Numbered from the stretch's first letter, positions 22,872 through 31,594 are shown. The stretch: 64,000 nucleotides of DNA from Salinibaculum sp. SYNS191 (GCF_037338445.1 NZ_CP147838.1:620001-684000), one strand, 5' to 3'. Numbers and translations are program-made. Notes: generated by a model not told the origin, from the sequence alone.

Positions 22872-24338
22872 TCACCGGCGGAGCCGACCGATGACGGCTG
22901 TCACCGCGCCCAGCACGGTGTACCACATCAGGACGAAGACGAGCGCTACCGGCGGGAACGTCGACAGCAGCAGGTCGTAGGTCCCGAGCACCACCCACCC
23001 CTGCGCCGGGAGGAAATCGGCCGCAGGCGCGGTCAGCGTCACTGGTTCGCCGGCGACGACGTGGCGGTCTACCCACCCCGACAGCGACTCGCCGGCGACG
23101 GCCGAGACGGTCTCCTCGAACGCCGGGAGGGTCACGGTCCCGTCGATGGCGTTCAGCCGCCGGATGACGTCGAGCAGCGTCCGCTCGCCGCCGGTCGCCT
23201 CGCGGATGCGCTGGTCCAGCGCCGCCAGCGTGACCGCGCCGCGGTAGTAGTGGTTCGGCGTCGTCGTCGCCGAGAACTGGCGGTTCCACTCCGCGCGGTC
23301 GTCGAAGGCGTACAGCTGAACCACGTACTCGGCCGTGGAGATGCGACCGGTCTCGGCCTGTAGCCGGTACATGTAGTAGGAGGGGACCGCCTCCGTCAGC
23401 CAGCGCAGGCGCGGCGCGTAGCTGTTTCGCTGGCGGGTGTGGACGTACTCGTGGGTGGCGATAGTCGCCGGGGAGGCGGTCCCCGACGGGTTCACCGTCA
23501 TGAAGTCACCGACGGTGTAGCCGCCGACGCCGGTGTGCAGCGGCGTCACGAGCACCGTGACTGCCTCCGAGCGGTGTCCGAGCGGGTAAGCCTCGCTCGT
23601 TACCGCGATGGCCTCGCCGATGGCCGTCGCCGTCCCGCGCTGGACGTCGCCCGGGTAGTGGATGGTGACCTCCTGGCAGCCGACGGCCCGCTCGACGGCC
23701 GAGAGCGACCCGACGTAGGCGATACCGCCGCGGAACTCGTCGCGGGGCACCAGCCCGTCCGGGCGGACGCTGTACTCGACCGGGGCGTGGGAGACGGCCG
23801 GAATTGGGGCGAGCGCCCAGTCCTCCCCGGCCGCGAACTGCGCGGAGGCGTCGAGGACGCCGCCGGAGCCGTTCGTGACGGCGTACCGGTAGGTTATCGA
23901 GGGGGCCGGGTCGCCAGTCCAGGTGTAGGTGTGGCCATCGGCGCGGAACCCGGTGGCGTCGAGGACGGTCGTCCGCGCGCCGGCGGTGCTCACGCTGAAC
24001 GTCTCGCCGGCCGCGGCCAGCGCCCCGGCGTCGTAGGTCACGCGGACCCGCTGTGTCCCGGCCACGCGCTCGACTGTCGCGTTCAGCACCGGCCCGTCGG
24101 CTGTGGCGGCGGTGGGGTTCGTGCAGGCTGGCTCGGCGATTCGGTCGGGCCCGGCGGAACTGCCAGGGAGGGACGCTGCGGAGACGAGAGCGTAGGGGGC
24201 GAGCGTCAGCCCGACGGCCAGGGCGAGGAGGAGAAGGGTTCGAAGGACCCGCCGCCGCGTGGGTCGACGGCCGAGGACGGTCCGGCCGCTGCTCCGGTCG
24301 GGTTCGGGGTCGCCGCCGTCGCGCTCGCCCGCGGGCAT
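22872..24338 (-). CDS. Membrane-anchored zinc metallopeptidase (gluzincin-like)
   Basis: A 488-residue protein with an N-terminal membrane segment (RTLLLLALAVGLTLAPYALV, about 34-54) and a second near the C-terminus (STFPPVALVFVLMWYTVLGA, about 458-478). The large middle is extracytoplasmic. The zinc motif HEYVH is at residues 296-300 and a downstream Glu316 in LTEAVPSYYMYR fits the third ligand of gluzincins. A beta-rich domain occupies about 75-200. No close family can be named, and M1/M61-like folds are only suggestions. It is divergent from ychF, with which it shares a palindrome-bearing spacer, and it abuts the bactofilin-like gene 3 nt away. Confidence 0.82.
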   Translation of the reverse strand: MPAGERDGGDPEPDRSSGRTVLGRRPTRRRVLRTLLLLALAVGLTLAPYALVSAASLPGSSAGPDRIAEPACTNPTAATADGPVLNATVERVAGTQRVRVTYDAGALAAAGETFSVSTAGARTTVLDATGFRADGHTYTWTGDPAPSITYRYAVTNGSGGVLDASAQFAAGEDWALAPIPAVSHAPVEYSVRPDGLVPRDEFRGGIAYVGSLSAVERAVGCQEVTIHYPGDVQRGTATAIGEAIAVTSEAYPLGHRSEAVTVLVTPLHTGVGGYTVGDFMTVNPSGTASPATIATHEYVHTRQRNSYAPRLRWLTEAVPSYYMYRLQAETGRISTAEYVVQLYAFDDRAEWNRQFSATTTPNHYYRGAVTLAALDQRIREATGGERTLLDVIRRLNAIDGTVTLPAFEETVSAVAGESLSGWVDRHVVAGEPVTLTAPAADFLPAQGWVVLGTYDLLLSTFPPVALVFVLMWYTVLGAVTAVIGRLRR

Positions 24339-24377
24339 CTACAGTCCACACCGGGGGCGCTGCGACCATATGACTGG

Positions 24378-24400
24378 CGGCAAGCAAAAGACGCTTGCCG
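24378..24400. promoter_or_regulatory. Perfect 8-bp inverted repeat in the divergent peptidase/ychF spacer
   Basis: CGGCAAGC (24378-24385) and GCTTGCCG (24393-24400) are exact inverted copies around AAAAGAC, in the 83-bp gap between two divergent genes. It overlaps the expected core promoter of ychF (ATG 24422), so it may be an operator for one or both genes. Confidence 0.5.
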
Positions 24401-24421
24401 GGGACCGCGGTAGAGAGGGGC

Positions 24422-25603
24422 ATGCTCTCTATCGCGCTGGCCGGCAAGCCCAACGCCGGCAAGTCGACCTTCTACACCGCGGCGACGATGGCCGACGTCG
24501 AGGTCGGGAACTACCCTTTCACCACCATCGACGCCAACCGCGGCGTCAGCTACGCCCGGACGCGCTGTCCGTGCCTCGACCGCGACGAGCGCTGTGGCAA
24601 CGACACCTGCCACGACGGGAAACGCTACGTCGCGGTGGAACTGCTCGACGTGGCCGGTCTCGTCCCCGGCGCTCACGAGGGGCGCGGGCTCGGCAACCAG
24701 TTCCTCGACGAACTCACCAACGCCGACGCCATCCTGCACGTGGTCGACGCCTCCGGCGGCACCGACGAGGAGGGACAGCCCGTCGACGTGGGGAGCCACG
24801 ACCCGGTGGAGGACATCGACTTCATCGAGACGGAGATGGACCGCTGGCTGGCCGGCATCGTCGACCGCAACTGGGAGTCCATCGAGCGCCAGTCCCGCTC
24901 GCCCGACTTCGACATCGACGAGTCGCTGACGGAGATGCTGACCGGCATCGGGGCGACGGAACTGGACGTCGCGCGGGTCCTCCGCCGGGTCGAGTACCCT
25001 GGCGACCCCCGCGAGTGGACCGACGAGGACCGCCAGCGACTCGCGGCGGAGATTCGCACCGAGACCAAGCCCATCATCGTCGTCGCCAACAAGGCCGACA
25101 TCGCCCCAGAGGAGAACATCGAGCGGTTGCGCGAGGCCGCCGAGGTGGTCATCCCGGCGACGGCGGACGGCGAACTGGCGCTCCGGCGGGCCGTCGAGGC
25201 GGGCGTGGTCGACTACGACCCTGGCGACCCCGACTTCGACATCGTCGGTGACGTCAGCGACTCGCAGGCCGAGGGCCTGGAGCGCATCCGCGACGTGATG
25301 ACCGAGTGGGACGGGACCGGCGTTCAGGAGTCCCTGAACACGGTCGTCTACGACGTCCTCGACCAGATTACCGCGTACCCGGTCGAGAACGAGACCAGGT
25401 GGACCGACGGACAGGGGCGGATGCTCCCCGACGCGCATCTGCTTCCGAACGGGTCGACGCCGCGTGACCTCGCCTACGCCGTCCACTCGGACATCGGCGA
25501 GGGGTACCTCCACGCGGTCGACGCGCGCGAGCAGCGACGCGTCGCGGAGGACCACGAACTCGAAGAGGGCGACGTGATAAAAATCGTCAGTACCGCGACG
25601 TGA
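24422..25603 (+). CDS. ychF: YchF/OBG-type GTP-binding protein with TGS domain
   Basis: A 393-residue P-loop NTPase of the YchF subfamily, ribosome-associated translation factors that often prefer ATP. The G1 motif is GKPNAGKST at residues 8-16, with the switch region FTTIDANRGVSY, G3 as DVAGLVPGAH and a G4-like VANKADI. A zinc-like Cys set CPCLDRDERCGNDTC follows switch I, typical of archaeal members. The C-terminal TGS domain is present (DAHLLPNGSTPRDLAYAVH). The ATG at 24422 was chosen because the P loop usually lies within ten residues of the N-terminus. It is monocistronic. Confidence 0.94.
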   Translation: MLSIALAGKPNAGKSTFYTAATMADVEVGNYPFTTIDANRGVSYARTRCPCLDRDERCGNDTCHDGKRYVAVELLDVAGLVPGAHEGRGLGNQFLDELTNADAILHVVDASGGTDEEGQPVDVGSHDPVEDIDFIETEMDRWLAGIVDRNWESIERQSRSPDFDIDESLTEMLTGIGATELDVARVLRRVEYPGDPREWTDEDRQRLAAEIRTETKPIIVVANKADIAPEENIERLREAAEVVIPATADGELALRRAVEAGVVDYDPGDPDFDIVGDVSDSQAEGLERIRDVMTEWDGTGVQESLNTVVYDVLDQITAYPVENETRWTDGQGRMLPDAHLLPNGSTPRDLAYAVHSDIGEGYLHAVDAREQRRVAEDHELEEGDVIKIVSTAT

Positions 25604-25631
25604 CCGGAGAGTAAAAAGGGCGGTGCCGGCC

Positions 25632-26090
25632 TCAGATGACCGTGCTGACCGGCCCGGCGAGGAGGAAGAACAGCGCCTGGTAGCCGGCGTAGGCGAGCAC
25701 GAGAACCGACGCGGCCAGCGAGCCCTTCGGGCGGTCCAGCGGGACGCCGCGGCGGGCCTCGGCCTTGCGCGCCTCGAACTCGAAGAAGTCGGTGATGACC
25801 AGCCCGACGACCAGCGCGCTCATGACCATCCCCGGGTGGTAGTCGACCGTCATGTAGTAGAAGGAGGCGAGCAGGAGCACGATGTTGAGGAGTTCGTGGG
25901 GCAGGAAGCGGGTCACCGCTTCCGCACTCTCCTCTGATTGGCTCACGTGTCGACCGTGTGCGAGACGCCGCGTGATGAAGTTCACCAGGATGAGTCCCAG
26001 AATGAGCGCCTCGACGACCAGGACGTCACCGATGCCGAGTTCCACGCCGAGCGCGGCATCGATCGGGCCGAAGATATTGACCTGTGGCAT
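25632..26090 (-). CDS. Haloarchaeal four-helix membrane protein
   Basis: A 152-residue membrane protein of unknown function. Hydrophobic segments lie at about 23-42 (VLVVEALILGLILVNFIT), 68-85 (ELLNIVLLLASFYYM), 90-106 (MVMSALVVGLVITDFF) and 127-148 (SLAASVLVLAYAGYQALFFL). A conserved-looking cytoplasmic loop with FEARKAEARRGVPLDRPKG is basic, and the N-terminus (MPQVNIFGPIDAAL) is short. The arrangement is one I associate with DUF7313-type haloarchaeal proteins, without certainty. It converges with ychF, 28 nt apart. Confidence 0.8.
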   Translation of the reverse strand: MPQVNIFGPIDAALGVELGIGDVLVVEALILGLILVNFITRRLAHGRHVSQSEESAEAVTRFLPHELLNIVLLLASFYYMTVDYHPGMVMSALVVGLVITDFFEFEARKAEARRGVPLDRPKGSLAASVLVLAYAGYQALFFLLAGPVSTVI

Positions 26091-26114
26091 ACTCCCGAGT
26101 CCGTCCTTCTGGCA

Positions 26115-26894
26115 TTAGAGTTTTTCCAATTCCCGCCCCGGACCCGCAAACGGGGACTGTCCCTCCTGCAGACGGACGCACTCGACAGTACCGTCGGTGT
26201 CGACGGTGACCGGGTCGTCGACGGTGGCGACGCCGACGGAGCGGTCGTCCGCGAGGACGTCCACGCTCGCGTCGTCGCGTTCGACTGTCACGGAGACAGT
26301 CGACTCCGGGACCACCCAGTGGTCGAGCGTCGTCGCGAACGGAGCGACCGGGACGATAGCGAGGACGCCAGCCGACGGTGGAATCACCGGCGCACCGGCC
26401 GCGCGTGCGTAGCCTCGCGTGCCGGCCGGCGTCGCGACGACGAGGCCGTCCGCGCGAAAGCGGGCCACCCGCTCGTCGCCGGCGGTGACAGTGAACTCGG
26501 AGATGTGTGCCGGTTCGGACGTGACGGCCATCGCATCGTAGAGTGCCAGTGAGCCCCCGCCGGCGTCCGCGTCAACCGACAACAGCGGGTGACGCTCGGT
26601 CGTCCAGTCGCCGTCGACGAGTCGCCCGGCCGCCGCGTCGAGCCGTCCAGCGGGGACCGACCGGACGCCGGCACCGCCGTCGACCGGCAGGACCGGGACC
26701 GAGGGCCGGCGTCGAACGAGCGCGAGGAGTCCGGCCTCGCCGACGGCGACGACGGCGTCGGGGGCGGCGTCCAGGACCGTCGCCGGGTCGTCGACGACCG
26801 GCTGCGCACCGGCGGCGGTCAGGGCGGCGGCCGCGTCGCTCGCGTCGTCGCCGACCACGCCGACACGCATCGTCCCGTCCGCCTCGTCTGCCAT
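26115..26894 (-). CDS. NAD kinase-like protein lacking the GGDGT motif
   Basis: A 259-residue protein whose C-terminal half follows the NAD/diacylglycerol kinase fold. DGLVVATPAGTRGYARAAGA corresponds to the [20 protein letters not shown] block of NAD kinases, followed by PSAGVLAIVPVAPF. The N-terminal half (MRVGVVGDDASDAAAALTAA) ends with VVAVGEAGLLALV where GGDGT should be, so the ATP/metal-binding core is missing. It is probably not a normal NAD kinase and may bind NAD(P) as a sensor. The start at 26894 (MADEADGT) or 26870 cannot be separated with certainty. It is followed by the DUF7313-like gene on the same strand. Confidence 0.75.
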   Translation of the reverse strand: MADEADGTMRVGVVGDDASDAAAALTAAGAQPVVDDPATVLDAAPDAVVAVGEAGLLALVRRRPSVPVLPVDGGAGVRSVPAGRLDAAAGRLVDGDWTTERHPLLSVDADAGGGSLALYDAMAVTSEPAHISEFTVTAGDERVARFRADGLVVATPAGTRGYARAAGAPVIPPSAGVLAIVPVAPFATTLDHWVVPESTVSVTVERDDASVDVLADDRSVGVATVDDPVTVDTDGTVECVRLQEGQSPFAGPGRELEKL

Positions 26895-26956
26895 ACCGGG
26901 ACTGTGACGAGGCAGGCAAAAAACCCTCCGCACCGCGGCGACATCCGCCGTCCGGC

Positions 26957-28273
26957 CTACTGATCGAACGGCCAGTCGCCGGTGACGCGCATCGCCTCGT
27001 CCTCGTGGGTCCGCTCCAGCGTCGCGGCCACCTCCTCCGTGTCCAGCCGCGGGACGGACCGGCCGGCCACCTCCGCGACGAGTTCCGCCACCAGTATCGC
27101 GCCCTCCCTGAGCGTGCGCGCTTCGAGTTTGTCGAGGGTGTCGGCGTGGGTGTGCCCCCAGCCGCGGCCGCTCTCGTCGGCCGACCCGGCGACCATGTAG
27201 CCGGGGACGCCGCGGGCGACGAAGGGCCAGTGGTCGCTGTGGGGGACGTGGTCCGGGCGCACGTCCATGGGATGGTCCAGGTCCGCGGCGACCGTCCGGG
27301 CCGCGTCGACCAGCGTGTCGCTCCCGTGTGCCGTCACTTCGAGCGTCCGGCCGCGACAGACGCCGTCGAGGTTGACGACGGTACGAACGGAGTCCGGGTC
27401 GACCGCCCCCGCGAGGTGGCCCGAGCCGAGCAGTCCGACCTCCTCGGCCCCGAACGTGACGAACTCGACGCGCGTCCCCAGGTCGGGCGCGTCGGGGTCG
27501 CGCTCGCGTGCGGCCAGTGCCCGTGCGACCTCGACGACCATCGCGGTCCCGGCCCCGTTGTCCATCGCCCCCTCGCTGATGTCGTGGCCGTCGACGTGGC
27601 TCGTCAGCAGGACGCGCTCGTCCGTCTCGGGCCCGAGTTCCGCGTGGACGTTCTGGCTGGTCGCGTCGTCGTTCTCGGCGTCGACGCTGACGGTGACTGG
27701 CTCGCCCTCGAACCGGCGAGCGAGTCGCGCGCCGACCTCCCGCGAGACGCCGACGGCCGGTATCTCGCCGACCGGCGACGCCTCGGTGCCGACACTGCCC
27801 GTGGGCGGGAGACAGCCGGGGACGTGATTGCTGAAGACGAAGGCGGCCGCGCCGGCCTGTACCGCGCGGTAGTACTTCTCGCGGCGGTGCATGAAGCGGT
27901 CGAACCACTCGGGGACGTCGCTGCGACAGAGGACCACCGCCCCGTCGAGGTCGGCCGCCTCGAAGTCCTCGGGCAGTCCGTAGCCGAGGTCGACCAGCGG
28001 CCCCTCGACGGACCCGCTGGGACTGCGGGGCAGCGCGATGCAGTCCTGTTCGGTCCCGTCGGCGTCGATGGAACTCGTCCCTCGCGTCCAGCCGTGGATG
28101 TCGAACTCCGCCAGGCGGGCGTCGCGGGCTCCGGCTTCGGACAGCGCGTCCCGCGTGGCCTCGGCGGCCGCACGCTCGCCGTCGCTGCCGGCCATCCGCG
28201 GCGCGATGTCGACCAGCCGTTCCAGGTGGGACCAGCCGGCGTCGCTCGTGAACGTCTCGCCAATCCAGTGCAT
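26957..28273 (-). CDS. M28-family metallopeptidase (aminopeptidase)
   Basis: A 438-residue zinc peptidase. A PA-type insert at about 110-200 (GPLVDLGYGLPEDFEAADLD) precedes the catalytic domain. Metal ligands are visible in TSHVDGHDISEGAMDNGAG (His, Asp), FGAEEVGLLGSGH (catalytic and binding Glu), VVNLDGVC (Asp) and GHTHADTLDK (His), the full M28 set. There is no signal peptide, so it probably acts in the cytoplasm on peptides. The ATG at 28273 (MHWIGETFTSDAGW) fits the family start. It is divergent from the HD-domain gene. Confidence 0.92.
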   Translation of the reverse strand: MHWIGETFTSDAGWSHLERLVDIAPRMAGSDGERAAAEATRDALSEAGARDARLAEFDIHGWTRGTSSIDADGTEQDCIALPRSPSGSVEGPLVDLGYGLPEDFEAADLDGAVVLCRSDVPEWFDRFMHRREKYYRAVQAGAAAFVFSNHVPGCLPPTGSVGTEASPVGEIPAVGVSREVGARLARRFEGEPVTVSVDAENDDATSQNVHAELGPETDERVLLTSHVDGHDISEGAMDNGAGTAMVVEVARALAARERDPDAPDLGTRVEFVTFGAEEVGLLGSGHLAGAVDPDSVRTVVNLDGVCRGRTLEVTAHGSDTLVDAARTVAADLDHPMDVRPDHVPHSDHWPFVARGVPGYMVAGSADESGRGWGHTHADTLDKLEARTLREGAILVAELVAEVAGRSVPRLDTEEVAATLERTHEDEAMRVTGDWPFDQ

Positions 28274-28369
28274 GCGCCCACTCCGACCGGCGTGGCCTAA
28301 TGGCTTCGGGGACGCCGCCCGCGCGAACTTCGGTGGATTGGTAACGGTGGGACCGCGACCTGGGTCCGA

Positions 28370-28921
28370 ATGGGAGACCCCTGGACCGACGTCGGCGTCG
28401 TCGAGACGTACACCGGCCGGCAGTTCGACGTCTTCGATCCGGTGGCCGAGGCGGTAGACCTCGACGACATCGCCGCCGGGCTGGCACACACCTGCCGCTT
28501 CGGGGGACACTGTCAGCACTTCTACAGCGTCGCCCATCACTCGCTGCACGTGAGCCGGGAACTCCCCGAGGACGAACCCCGGCTCCAGTTGCTCGGACTG
28601 TTCCACGACGCCGCCGAGGCGTACGTCGGCGACGTCCCGCGCCCGCTCAAGGCCAGGTACGACGTCTTCGAGCGCGTCGAGGCCGAGGTACTGGACGCCA
28701 TCTGGCGGGCGCTGGACGTCGACCCGCCCGACGAGACAGAGTGGGAGCGCGTGATGACGGCCGACGACCGCCTCCTGGCCTACGAGGCGGGGAACGTCCT
28801 CGAAGACGGGTCCTGGGCGGGTGAGCCACCCGACCTGGCCTACGAACTCCGCTCCGACTCCATCGAGACGATTCGCACGCAGTTCCTGTCGCGGAGCGAG
28901 ACACTCCGCGACCGGGTCTGA
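28370..28921 (+). CDS. HD-domain phosphohydrolase, YfbR-like
   Basis: A 183-residue HD protein. Metal ligands are in FYSVAHHSLHVSRELP, LLGLFHDAAEAYVGDVPRPLK and a later Asp (MTADDRLLAYEAG). The layout resembles YfbR-type 5'-deoxynucleotidases, which hydrolyse nucleoside monophosphates; substrate not proven. The first 35 residues (GDPWTDVGVVETYTGRQFD) are an extension seen in phage and archaeal members. It has no signal peptide. It precedes the prenyl-synthase gene by 124 nt and may share or end at the T6 tract near 29015. Confidence 0.9.
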   Translation: MGDPWTDVGVVETYTGRQFDVFDPVAEAVDLDDIAAGLAHTCRFGGHCQHFYSVAHHSLHVSRELPEDEPRLQLLGLFHDAAEAYVGDVPRPLKARYDVFERVEAEVLDAIWRALDVDPPDETEWERVMTADDRLLAYEAGNVLEDGSWAGEPPDLAYELRSDSIETIRTQFLSRSETLRDRV

Positions 28922-29014
28922 GTGGACGCGGCGCGTCTGAAGGGGTGGGCGCAGTCCCCGAGCGCCCGGCGGCGTCCGGACGGGCGTACGCGCGGCCCGC
29001 ACCCGCACAGGGGG

Positions 29015-29020
29015 TTTTTT
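29015..29020 (+). other. T6 tract: terminator or promoter of the next gene
   Basis: The run TTTTTT lies 94 nt after the HD gene, the kind of T tract used by archaeal polymerase for termination. It is also centred about 28 nt before the ATG at 29046, so it may be the TATA region of the prenyl-synthase gene. Confidence 0.35.
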
Positions 29021-29045
29021 GAGCCACCCCATCGCACCTTCCCGC

Positions 29046-30110
29046 ATGCAGGACGTACTCGCGGAGTGGCGGCCGGTGGTGGACGACGCCATCAAGGAGT
29101 TGCTCCCGCGACACATCGACGAGCCATACCTGTCGGACTTCTTCGGGGACCCGAGCTACCGGTATCACCCCGAAGCGATGCAGGCGGCGCTCGCCGACCC
29201 CATCTGGGAACTGCTGGACCGGGGCGGCAAGCGCTGGCGGGCGGTCCTCTTTCTCGTCGCCGTCGAGGCCTTCGGCGACGACCCCGAGGAGTACCTCTCC
29301 TACGCCTGTGTCCCCGAAATCCTCCATAACGGCACCATCATCGTCGACGACGTGGAAGACGAGGCCCGGAAGCGCCGCGGCGACCCCGCCCTCCACCACG
29401 GCCACGGCACCGACATCGCCCTCAACGCCGGCAACGCGATGTACTTCGTCCCGCTGAAGGTCATCGCGCGCAACAGCGCGGACCTCTCGGCGGAGCGAAA
29501 GCTGGCGGCCTACGAGATGCTCACCCACGAACTCAACCGGACCCACCTCGGGCAGGGCATGGACATCCGCTGGCACAACCAGAAGGAGGTCGTCGTGGAC
29601 GAACAGCAGTACTTCGAGATGTGCGCGTGCAAGACCGGCTGTCTCGCCCGCATCGTCACCCGGCTGGCGGCCATCGTCACCGGCCAGTCCGAGGCGGTCG
29701 AGGAGCAAATCGCCCGCTACGCCGAGGACATGTCCATCGCGTTCCAGATCGGCGACGACATCCTCGACGTCGAGCACACGCTCGACCAGTCCGGCGACTT
29801 CGGCAAGGAGTTCGGCAACGACATCCGCGAGGGCAAGAAGACGCTGATGGTCATCCACGCCGCCGAGAACGCCCCGCCGGAGCGGGTAGCCCGTCTGGAG
29901 GAACTGCTCTGGGCGGACGACAACACCGACGAGGAGATTCTGAAGGCGATAGACATCATGCAGTCGACCGGCAGCATCGAGTTCGCGCGCGAGACGGCCC
30001 ACGACCTCGCGTCGAGCGCCCGCGACCACCTCGACGGCCTCGACCTGGACCCCGAGGCTGCCGACCACCTCCGGGCGTTCACCCGGTTCGTCGTCGAACG
30101 ACAGGTCTGA
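29046..30110 (+). CDS. Polyprenyl diphosphate synthase (GGPP-type)
   Basis: A 354-residue trans-isoprenyl diphosphate synthase. It condenses isopentenyl units to long allylic diphosphates, most likely the C20 or C25 chains of archaeal lipids. The first Asp-rich motif is HNGTIIVDDVEDEARKRRG (DDxxD) and the second is AFQIGDDILDVEH. The conserved RGGKRWRAVLF opening and KKTLMVIHA segments match the family. Chain length is set by residues just before the first motif (PEILHNG), which I cannot interpret confidently. ATG 29046 gives a normal start. It stands between the HD gene and a signalling pair. Confidence 0.93.
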   Translation: MQDVLAEWRPVVDDAIKELLPRHIDEPYLSDFFGDPSYRYHPEAMQAALADPIWELLDRGGKRWRAVLFLVAVEAFGDDPEEYLSYACVPEILHNGTIIVDDVEDEARKRRGDPALHHGHGTDIALNAGNAMYFVPLKVIARNSADLSAERKLAAYEMLTHELNRTHLGQGMDIRWHNQKEVVVDEQQYFEMCACKTGCLARIVTRLAAIVTGQSEAVEEQIARYAEDMSIAFQIGDDILDVEHTLDQSGDFGKEFGNDIREGKKTLMVIHAAENAPPERVARLEELLWADDNTDEEILKAIDIMQSTGSIEFARETAHDLASSARDHLDGLDLDPEAADHLRAFTRFVVERQV

Positions 30111-30134
30111 ACCGCGGCCGGCGGTGCCAAAGGA

Positions 30135-30159
30135 CTTTAATCGGTAGTCCCCGACTGCC
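30135..30159 (+). promoter_or_regulatory. TATA element plus near-perfect inverted repeat before the RecA-like/DICT operon
   Basis: CTTTAATC at 30135-30142 predicts a start near 30165. GGTAGTC (30143-30149) and GACTGCC (30153-30159) form an inverted repeat with one mismatch around CCC, between TATA element and start site, a typical repressor position. Confidence 0.4.
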
Positions 30160-30173
30160 ACACGTGAACTGAG

Positions 30174-30866
30174 ATGTCGGCCAACTCACGGGCGGAAGAG
30201 CGCCGAGCGGAGGAGGGTGTCGCGCTTCGCGACGTGTTTCCGCCCGGTCCGGACGCGGCGAGCGTACTCGTCCAGGGACCGGCCATGGTCGGAAAGCAAG
30301 AGATTGGTGTGGAACTTCTATCGACGGCGAGTTCGGGCGGTGGGCAGCCGATTGCCGTCACGACGGCCGACACGGCCGGGCAGTTGCGGAGTGCCTTTCG
30401 CGAGGCTGGCGGCAACGAGACGGACAGAGTGCTCGTCGTGGACTGTCTGCCGGTCGACAGCGGGTCGACGGACGAGTGGACCCGCAGCGTCGAGTCGCCG
30501 AGCGACCTCACCGGCATCGCGATGGCCGTCTCGGGGGCGCTGGAGAACATCCCCGAGTCGAGGCGGCGCGGGTCGCGGCTGCTCGTCGACAACGTGGCGA
30601 CGATGCTGATGTACGCCGAAATCGAGCCGGTCTACCGGTTCCTGCACGCGCTCGTCCAGCGCATCGAGAAGGTCGGCGGGGCCGTCGTCGCGACGCTGGA
30701 CACCGACGGTATCGAGAGGAGCGAGAACCGGGCGCTGGTCGGCCTGTTCGACGCCGTCGTCGAGGTCCGGCGGTCGGAATCGACGACAGAGGTCCGCATC
30801 GAGGGCCGGGAGGAAGCCCCCGACGGCTGGCACCGCTACGATGGACCGGGAGGTGTCGAACCATGA
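30174..30866 (+). CDS. RecA/KaiC-superfamily ATPase-like protein, degenerate P loop
   Basis: A 230-residue protein of the haloarchaeal RecA-like signalling type (DUF7504-like). The P-loop position reads VQGPAMVGKQEIGVELL, with Gln-Glu instead of Thr/Ser after GK, so ATP hydrolysis is doubtful. A Walker-B-like RVLVVDCLPV and later RLLVDNVATMLMY follow the KaiC pattern. Proteins of this kind accompany haloarchaeal sensory regulators. The stop overlaps the next start (ATGA), so it is coupled to the DICT gene. No transmembrane segments. Confidence 0.82.
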   Translation: MSANSRAEERRAEEGVALRDVFPPGPDAASVLVQGPAMVGKQEIGVELLSTASSGGGQPIAVTTADTAGQLRSAFREAGGNETDRVLVVDCLPVDSGSTDEWTRSVESPSDLTGIAMAVSGALENIPESRRRGSRLLVDNVATMLMYAEIEPVYRFLHALVQRIEKVGGAVVATLDTDGIERSENRALVGLFDAVVEVRRSESTTEVRIEGREEAPDGWHRYDGPGGVEP

Positions 30867-31594
30867 AGGCGCTACTGGACCGCCTCCGCGCCGAGTCGGT
30901 GACGCTGACGGTCTACAACCACGACGGGACGGAGGAGCGACTGGAGACCATCGGGGCGGAGCTGGCGGGCTCCGGCGTCGCGGTCCGAACCGACACGACG
31001 GGCCGCGGTGAGCCGGCGAACCTCGGCGTGTTCCACCACGGCGACGAGGTGTACGGCGCGGTGTCGGTCGACGAGCGGTGGCCCTCGGAGGTCGACTTCG
31101 AGAGCCTCCTCGCCGGTGGCGAGGTCGAGGACCTGCCGGGACTGCCGATTCTCCCGAGCGAGCGGATAACCGTCTCGCCGGAGACGACCAGACAGCGGAT
31201 GGTCGGCATCTCGCGGCACTTCGAACGGCTGGCGCTGCGAGAGGCCGGCGGCCAGTTGCTCGCCGGGTTCCAGGAACTGTCGGTCATCGAGGAATCCGAG
31301 CGGACCCGCTCGGTCTACGAACGCCTCGCCGAGGCCGGCGTCGACGTCAGGGTCTACGGCTATCCCGACACCGACATCGAGTCGCCCCCGTTCGAGGTCG
31401 TCGAGGACGCCGGCGAGCAGTTCCGCGACCACTGGTTCCTGCTGTACGACGGGAACGGGAACGACGAGCGCAAGGCCGCGCTGGTCTCGGAGGAACACGA
31501 ACCGGCGCTGTACGACAGCTTCTGGACCGTGGACCCCGACATCGTCGACGACCTGTTCGCCCTCGCCAGGGAGGAGTACGCGGACCTGGTCTGA
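30863..31594 (+). CDS. DICT-domain sensory protein
   Basis: A 243-residue protein resembling the DICT sensory domain, usually found with GGDEF or two-component proteins. Matching stretches include VTLTVYNHDGTEERLETIG, LPILPSERITVSPETTRQRM, VGISRHFERLALREAGGQLLA and RTRSVYERLAEAGVDVRVYG. The acidic C-terminus (DPDIVDDLFALAREEYADLV) is haloarchaeal. No output domain is fused, so it probably acts with the coupled RecA-like partner. Its ligand is unknown. Confidence 0.85.
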   Translation: MKALLDRLRAESVTLTVYNHDGTEERLETIGAELAGSGVAVRTDTTGRGEPANLGVFHHGDEVYGAVSVDERWPSEVDFESLLAGGEVEDLPGLPILPSERITVSPETTRQRMVGISRHFERLALREAGGQLLAGFQELSVIEESERTRSVYERLAEAGVDVRVYGYPDTDIESPPFEVVEDAGEQFRDHWFLLYDGNGNDERKAALVSEEHEPALYDSFWTVDPDIVDDLFALAREEYADLV

